NCBI GenBank assembly: GCA_964487295.1
Contig: CAZAQL010000062.1
Location: 1 to 15,991 of the forward strand
Direction of reading: 5' to 3'
DNA length: 15,991 nucleotides
DNA from: JAPEKQ01 sp964487295
Lineage (GTDB): Bacteria; Joyebacterota; Joyebacteria; Joyebacterales; Joyebacteraceae
The translations under genes were made by a program, and so were the position numbers. The notes under the pieces were generated by a model, which worked only from the letters and a program-made list of their open reading frames with translations, was not told the origin of the DNA and made no database searches. Positions 11,628-15,991 of this stretch are shown here, piece by piece; the stretch's first letter is position 1, and each line of letters starts with the position of its first letter.

Positions 11628-13601
11628 ATGGCCGTAAGCCGCATGAAGAAGATCCAGCTCCTGGTGCACAAGAGCATCGGAGCCGAGGTCGTGGCGGCCC
11701 TTCGTGAGGAGGGCGTCCTGCACGTCACCGACCCCGCGGAGGAGCTCGAGCTCCCGACCGAGCACGAGGGCCTCAAGGACCGCGAGCGCGAGCACGCCGG
11801 TCGCATCACGAAGCTCGAGTACATCCGCAACCTTCTTCGGCCGTACCATACCCCGTCGAAGAAGGGCCTCGAGAAGATGTTCAACCCGCACATCGAGATC
11901 TCCCCTGACGAGCTCGACAGCACCGTCGGCGCGTTCGACGTTGACGCGTGGTACCAGAAGTGCGTCGACCTCGAGGGCCGGATGCGGAGCGCGGAGGCGG
12001 AGATCGCGCGGCAGGAGTCGCTGGCCGCGGAGCTCGTCCACTGGGAGGGGCTCGGCGGACCCGTCGAGGGTGTGACCGACACCAAGCGCGTGAAGGCCAC
12101 GCTCGCCACGATGGAGGCGCGCGAGTTCGACGCGTTCGCGACCGAGCTCGCCGAGGCGCTGCCCGAGTCGGTCGTTCGGGAGATCACGAGATCCGGCTCG
12201 ACCGTCTACGTCGCTCTCCTCTATATGAAGGAGAACGAGCCGGTCGCGGCGCCCGTCCTCAAGCGCTTCAGCGTCCGCGCGGCCGACCTCGCCGGCGCGA
12301 CGGGAGCCCCCGCCGAGGCCGCGGAGAAGCTGCGCGAGCAGGCCGGGGCCGGGCGGACGGCGATCGAGGAGATGAAGCGGGAGGCGGAGGAGCTCGCCGC
12401 GGACTACGAGCGCGTGCTCGTGGTGCTCGACGAGGCGTCGGAGTCGCTCGCGCGCGAGAGCGTGGTCGAGAGCTTCGGCGCGACCGGCTCCACGTTCCTC
12501 ATCGAGGGGTGGATGCGCACGCGCGACCAGGAGCGGGTCGAGGAGCGCCTCGCGGCGATCTCGCCCGACCTCCACCTCGTCGCGCGCGATCCCGAGAAGG
12601 GTGAGGACGTCCCCATCGACCTTCGGAACAGCACGGTCGTCTCGCCGTTCGAGTTCGTCACCACGCTCTACGGCCGGCCGGTCTACTCCGAGTTCGACCC
12701 GACCCCGCTGCTCGCGCCGTTCTTCATCCTGTTCTTCGGGCTCTGCGTGAGCGACGCGGGCTACGGCCTCACGCTCGCGGGCATCTCGCTTCTGATGATG
12801 CTCAAGATGCCCGAGGGCGGCGCGCGCAAGCTGATGAAGCTCCTGATGTTGGGCGGCATCTCGACGGCCGTCGTCGGCGCGGTCACGGGCGGGTGGTTCG
12901 GCATCGAAGCCTCGGCGCTTCCGGACGTCATCGAGAACATCATCGTCCTCAATCCACTCCGCGAGCCGATGAAGCTTCTGAACATCGTCTTCGTGCTCGG
13001 CATCCTCCAGATCTTCACGGGCCTCGCCATCCAGATGGTGGCCGACTTCAAGGAGGGGCGCTGGCTCGACGGCATTCTCGACCAGCTTCTGTGGATCGTC
13101 TTCCTCGCGTTCCTCGCACCCCTGGGCTACGGGTTCATCCTCGGCGGCGACGTGCCGCCCGCGCTCGGCGCGGTGGCGTCGAAGGGCGCGATGGCCGCGG
13201 GCGCCATCGTCATCCTGACGGGCGCCAGGAAGAACAGGAACCCGATCATGAAGCTCTTAGGCGGCGTGCTCAAGCTCTACGACGTGGTCGGCTACTTCGG
13301 CGACGTGCTGAGCTACGCGCGACTGCTCGCGCTCGGACTCGCGACGGGCGCCATCGCGTTCGCCATCAACGACGTGGCGAAGATGACGCTCGGCATCCCC
13401 GTCGCCGGTCCCGTGCTCTTCGTGCTCGTTCTGATCGCGGGGCACGTGTTCAACATCGCCGTCAACTGCCTGGGCGGGTTCGTCCACTCGGCCAGGCTGC
13501 AGTACCTCGAGTACTTCACGAAGTTCTTCAAAGGCGGCGGGAAGGCGTTCACGCCGTTTAGCACCTCGAAGAAGTACTCGGTGATCCGGAAGGATCCGTA
13601 G
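11628..13601 (+). CDS. ntpI: V-type ATP synthase subunit I (a-subunit homologue)
   Basis: This encodes the 657-residue membrane stator subunit that carries ions past the rotor ring. The N-terminal half (to about residue 350) is soluble, starting MAVSRMKKIQLLVHKS, with helical hairpins that bind the peripheral stalks. The C-terminal half has about seven to eight hydrophobic segments, beginning at PLLAPFFILFFGLCVSDAGY. The family's essential arginine is in GDVLSYARLLALGLA, here Arg565, where the stator faces the c-ring carboxylate. The end (SARLQYLEYFTKFFKGGGK, then FTPF) is typical of subunit I. GGGAG near 11613 is a distant ribosome binding site for ATG 11628; ATG 11643 (MKKIQ) is an alternative start. 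Confidence 0.95.
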   Translation: MAVSRMKKIQLLVHKSIGAEVVAALREEGVLHVTDPAEELELPTEHEGLKDREREHAGRITKLEYIRNLLRPYHTPSKKGLEKMFNPHIEISPDELDSTVGAFDVDAWYQKCVDLEGRMRSAEAEIARQESLAAELVHWEGLGGPVEGVTDTKRVKATLATMEAREFDAFATELAEALPESVVREITRSGSTVYVALLYMKENEPVAAPVLKRFSVRAADLAGATGAPAEAAEKLREQAGAGRTAIEEMKREAEELAADYERVLVVLDEASESLARESVVESFGATGSTFLIEGWMRTRDQERVEERLAAISPDLHLVARDPEKGEDVPIDLRNSTVVSPFEFVTTLYGRPVYSEFDPTPLLAPFFILFFGLCVSDAGYGLTLAGISLLMMLKMPEGGARKLMKLLMLGGISTAVVGAVTGGWFGIEASALPDVIENIIVLNPLREPMKLLNIVFVLGILQIFTGLAIQMVADFKEGRWLDGILDQLLWIVFLAFLAPLGYGFILGGDVPPALGAVASKGAMAAGAIVILTGARKNRNPIMKLLGGVLKLYDVVGYFGDVLSYARLLALGLATGAIAFAINDVAKMTLGIPVAGPVLFVLVLIAGHVFNIAVNCLGGFVHSARLQYLEYFTKFFKGGGKAFTPFSTSKKYSVIRKDP

Positions 13602-13608
13602 CGCTTCC

Positions 13609-13661
13609 GGCCGGCGGGTCGCGACCGGCCGGCCTGGTGGAACGCGCTCTCTGCGTTCCGC
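13609..13661 (+). other. Two tandem hairpins between the subunit I and subunit K genes
   Basis: Hairpin 1 spans 13609-13634: seven pairs (GGCCGGC with GCCGGCC), one mismatch, then the self-complementary GGTCGCGACC (13617-13626). Hairpin 2 pairs GGAACGC (13639-13645) with GCGTTCC (13653-13659), extendable by two pairs. No T-tract follows either. They fill much of the 115-bp gap, the widest inside the V-ATPase operon. They may set mRNA processing or stability so that subunit K is made in excess, or act as a partial terminator. Confidence 0.6.
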
Positions 13662-13716
13662 GACACGACAGAGAATCGACGAAAGAGGCATCACACACCC
13701 GAAGGGGGGAGAGCAC

Positions 13717-14178
13717 ATGGAAGGACTGATGCTGGGCATCGCGGGGGCCGCGCTCGCGGCCGCGCTTGCGGGAACCGGTTCGGCCATCGGCACCGGCATC
13801 GGCGGCCAGGCCGGCTCGGGCGTCGTGGCGGAGGACCCGGAGAAGTTCGGTCGCCTCCTGCTGCTCCAGGCGCTTCCCGGTACGCAGGGCATCTACGGCA
13901 TCGTCGGGTTGTTCCTCGCAACGAACAAGCTGGCGGCGCTCGGTATGAGCGACATGACCGTCGGGCAGGGCTGGCAGGTTCTGTTCGCGTGCCTGCCGCT
14001 CGCCATCACGGGCCTGACCTCCGGCATCGCGCAGGGCAAGGTCGCGGGCGCCGCGTGCGGCCTCGTCGCCAAGCGCCCGGACGAGATGGGCAAGGGCATG
14101 ATCTTCGCGATCGTCGTCGAGACCTACGCGGTGCTCGGTCTGCTCGGCACGATCCTGCTTCTGGGCAGCATCAACTAG
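13717..14178 (+). CDS. ntpK: V-type ATP synthase subunit K (membrane rotor ring, c-type)
   Basis: The 153-residue proteolipid has four transmembrane helices, the doubled form seen in NtpK and eukaryotic V-ATPases. It forms the rotor ring. The ion-carrying carboxylate is Glu135 in helix 4 (IVVETYAVLG). The other residues that coordinate Na+ in Enterococcus hirae NtpK are also present: Leu53, Thr56 and Gln57 in LLQALPGTQGIYG, and Gln106 in SGIAQGKVAGAA, equivalent to L61, T64, Q65, Q110 and E139. The only carboxylate is in the second hairpin. A strong ribosome binding site (AAGGGGGGAGAG, 13702-13713) suits a subunit made in many copies. Na+ specificity is inferred from these residues. Confidence 0.96.
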   Translation: MEGLMLGIAGAALAAALAGTGSAIGTGIGGQAGSGVVAEDPEKFGRLLLLQALPGTQGIYGIVGLFLATNKLAALGMSDMTVGQGWQVLFACLPLAITGLTSGIAQGKVAGAACGLVAKRPDEMGKGMIFAIVVETYAVLGLLGTILLLGSIN

Positions 14179-14206
14179 TCGCTCGTCGAGGCGGAGAGGC
14201 GAAGTC

Positions 14207-14803
14207 ATGGCGGTAGAAGACATTCTGAAGAAGATCAAGGCCGACGCGGAGGCGAGCGCCAGCGAGATCGTCGCCGAGGGGAAGGCCGCGGGCGAGAAGG
14301 TGCTCTCCGAGGCGCGAGAGGAGATCGACGCGCAGAAGGAGAAGCTCATGGCCCGCGCGCGCCAGCACGCCGACGAGGAGAAGAACCGCATCATCACGCT
14401 CGCCAGGCTCTCGGCGCGGCGCGAGCTCCTCGGCGAGAAGCAGGCGCTCATCGACCGCGTGTTCGACGAGACGCGGAAGAAGATCCTCGCGATGGACGAG
14501 GGCGCGTACCGCAAGCTCATGCGGAGCTTCATCGAGGCCAGCGTCGACACGGGCAACGAAGAGGTCATCGTCGACGCCAACGAGACACGCATCGACCAGG
14601 CGTTCCTCGACGAGGTGTCGAAGTCACTCGGCAAGGGGAACGGTCTCAAGCTCGCGGACGAGAAGCGTCCCATCGAGGGCGGCTTCATCCTGCATGAGGG
14701 CAAGGTCGAGACGAACTGCACGCTCGACACGATCCTGCGCGACGCGCGCGAGCGCGCGGAGACCGAGGTCGCGGCGATCCTCTTCGGCGGCCAGCGGGGC
14801 TGA
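14207..14803 (+). CDS. ntpE: V-type ATP synthase subunit E (peripheral stalk)
   Basis: The 198-residue protein has the two-part build of subunit E. The N-terminal part (about 1-85) is a long charged helix for coiled-coil pairing with the G/H subunit (ILKKIKADAEASASEIVAEG...). The C-terminal part (about 90-198) is a globular domain with EEVIVDANETR and the conserved GGFILHEGKVETNCTLDTIL segment, which contacts the catalytic head. The length matches the family. ATG 14207 is preceded by GGAGAGG (14193-14199). The gene lies 28 nt after subunit K and 75 nt before subunit C, in the usual order. Confidence 0.94.
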   Translation: MAVEDILKKIKADAEASASEIVAEGKAAGEKVLSEAREEIDAQKEKLMARARQHADEEKNRIITLARLSARRELLGEKQALIDRVFDETRKKILAMDEGAYRKLMRSFIEASVDTGNEEVIVDANETRIDQAFLDEVSKSLGKGNGLKLADEKRPIEGGFILHEGKVETNCTLDTILRDARERAETEVAAILFGGQRG

Positions 14804-14878
14804 CCCGAGCGCTGCGCGCCGACGCACGACTACTCATGAGGGGCGCCACGAGCACCGTGGGCGTTCCAACGGTGGAAG

Positions 14879-15880
14879 ATGGCTGACGACACGAGATACG
14901 CATACGCGGTCGCCAGGATCCGCGGGATGGAGACGCGCCTGCTCGACCGGCAGTGGACCGAGCGACTCCTCTCGGAGACCGCCGAGGGGGTCCTCAAGGC
15001 GCTCGGCGACTCCGCGATGGGCGAGGCGATGTCCGACGTCGCGCACCCCGACCAGATCGAGGCGGGGCTTGTGCGCGCGATGGCCGAGACGCTGTCTACC
15101 GTCGCCGAGATCTCCCCGGAGCCCGAACTGATCGACCTCTTCCGGCTCCGCGCGGACTTCGCCAATGCGAAGGCGCTCGTCAAGGCCTCCGTCCTCAAGA
15201 TGGAGGAGGGCGAGTTCGGGACGACCGACGGCGTCGGGACCATCCCGCTCGCCACGCTCGAGGCGGCCGTCCGCGACAAGGACATGACGCAGCTCCCGGG
15301 ATTCATGACCGAGGCCATCCGGAGCGCCGAGGAGGCGTATCGCGACCGCACCGAGCTGGCGGGGATCGATCAGGTTCTCGACAACGCGCTCTGGGCGCGC
15401 TCGCTCGCTGTCGCAACCGAGTACAACAACGCGTTTCTCGTGGACTACTTCCAGCGTGAGATCGACCTGACGAACATCCGCACGTTCGTGCGGATGAAGG
15501 TCGCCGAACGCGAGGTCGCGGACTTTCAGACCGCGTTCATCGCGGGCGGCACCATCGACCTCGCCGGCTTCAGGACGCTCTTCGGCGAGGGGCTGGACGC
15601 GTTCGCCCGGAGCCTCGAGTACGGCCGCTACGGCGGCGTGGCGATGGCCGTGCGAGAGTGGTCGAGCGAGCGTGCGTACGCGCTCGAGCTGGCGTGCGAC
15701 AACGTGCTTCTGAAGACCGTCGAGCAGGCTGCGACGATCCCCTACGGGATCGAGCCGCTCGTCGCCTTCATTCTGAGACGAGGGATCGATAGCAAGCTCG
15801 TCCGCGCCGCGGTCGTCGCGAAGCTCGACGGGGTTGCGCGCAGCGTGGTCGAGGGACGTCTGAGGTCAAGCCATGTCTAA
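14879..15880 (+). CDS. ntpC: V-type ATP synthase subunit C (d-subunit homologue)
   Basis: The 333-residue soluble, helix-rich protein fits subunit C/d, the cup that couples the central stalk to the membrane rotor ring. Visible features are the N-terminal YAYAVARIRGMETRLLD, the repeated long helices with EIDLTNIRTFVRMK, and the C-terminal PYGIEPLVAFILRR followed by a LDGVARSVVEGRLR segment, which matches the family's typical end. The length is close to the usual 330-350. The start ATG 14879 has GGTGGAAG just upstream, a weak and close ribosome binding site. The last eight bases overlap the start of the subunit F gene, so the two are probably coupled. Confidence 0.92.
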   Translation: MADDTRYAYAVARIRGMETRLLDRQWTERLLSETAEGVLKALGDSAMGEAMSDVAHPDQIEAGLVRAMAETLSTVAEISPEPELIDLFRLRADFANAKALVKASVLKMEEGEFGTTDGVGTIPLATLEAAVRDKDMTQLPGFMTEAIRSAEEAYRDRTELAGIDQVLDNALWARSLAVATEYNNAFLVDYFQREIDLTNIRTFVRMKVAEREVADFQTAFIAGGTIDLAGFRTLFGEGLDAFARSLEYGRYGGVAMAVREWSSERAYALELACDNVLLKTVEQAATIPYGIEPLVAFILRRGIDSKLVRAAVVAKLDGVARSVVEGRLRSSHV

Positions 15881-15991
15881 GATCGCATTCATCGGCGACC
15901 GCGATTCCGTCTGGGGGTTCCAGGCGTTCGGGATCCAGGCGCGCCCCATCACGAGCGATGAGGAGGCCCGCCAGGTCTTCTCGGCGAACTG
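15873..15991 (+). CDS. ntpG: V-type ATP synthase subunit F (partial, runs off the window)
   Basis: Only the first 39 codons are present. They read MSKIAFIGDRDSVWGFQAFG and onward, the classic start of subunit F (K-I-x-x-I-G-D-x-D-x-V-x-G-F-x-x-x-G), a small Rossmann-like central stalk protein. Full-length members are about 100 residues. The start overlaps the end of the subunit C gene by 8 nt; GAGG (15862-15865) is a modest ribosome binding site. The symbol follows Enterococcus naming, where NtpG is the F subunit; other genomes call it ntpF or atpF. By comparison with ntp operons, the A, B and D subunit genes should follow beyond the window. Confidence 0.92.
   Translation, partial: MSKIAFIGDRDSVWGFQAFGIQARPITSDEEARQVFSAN

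Noticed and set aside
11298..12575. A 425-codon - strand open frame opposite the V-ATPase G/H and I genes
   Set aside because: It is a Leu/Arg/Glu/Asp-rich antisense shadow of coiled-coil coding sequence, not a real gene.
11292..15991. F-type ATP synthase operon
   Set aside because: Gene context suggested it, but subunits I, K (four-helix proteolipid), E, C and F are V/A-type; the 104-residue first gene is a V-type stalk protein by position rather than F-type subunit b.

Overview
The window is a GC-rich bacterial chromosome segment in which every gene I can support is on the + strand. The layout is the conserved origin-proximal housekeeping block: rpmH - rnpA - yidD - yidC - jag/khpB - mnmE - mnmG - rsmG - parA - parB. 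A bactofilin gene follows, then the first six genes of a V-type (A/V-type) ATPase operon, which runs off the right edge. A YidC with a large periplasmic domain, together with a bactofilin, suggests a Gram-negative-type (diderm) cell envelope. GC richness plus a V-type ATPase suggests a poorly cultured lineage rather than a familiar proteobacterium or actinobacterium. I cannot name the phylum from the sequence alone.

Region 1 (1-8292). A short leader holds a 19-bp tandem repeat and a good sigma-70-like promoter (TTGACA-17-TAGACT). It feeds a tightly packed run of genes for ribosomal protein L34, the RNase P protein, membrane-protein insertion (YidD, YidC), an RNA-binding KH/R3H protein (Jag), the tRNA wobble-uridine modification pair MnmE/MnmG, and the 16S rRNA methyltransferase RsmG. 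RsmG is unusual: about 125 residues of Gly/Arg/Lys-rich sequence precede the enzyme, including three 30-residue (90-bp) tandem repeats.

Region 2 (8293-11064). This is a chromosome segregation module. Two perfect 16-bp parS sites directly follow the rsmG stop codon. Then come a cluster of DnaA boxes, a parA promoter, and one perfect DnaA box abutting the parA Shine-Dalgarno sequence, followed by parA, parB and a bactofilin with its own promoter. This is a plausible oriC or DnaA-regulated segment. A second, smaller DnaA-box cluster lies after the bactofilin gene (11110-11208).

Region 3 (11292-15991). The V-type ATPase genes are in the order peripheral stalk G/H, I (a), K (c), E, C (d), F. The order matches the start of the Enterococcus hirae ntp operon, and the K subunit keeps the residues that bind Na+ in NtpK, so a Na+-translocating enzyme is predicted. 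In many bacteria the F-type ATPase operon lies downstream of parAB; here the V-type operon is in that place. Tandem hairpins separate I from K, the subunit needed in many copies.

I found no tRNA, rRNA, insertion sequence, CRISPR array, defence genes or clear intrinsic terminator. The best leads for something new are the repeat-bearing RsmG and the parS/DnaA-box architecture around parA.
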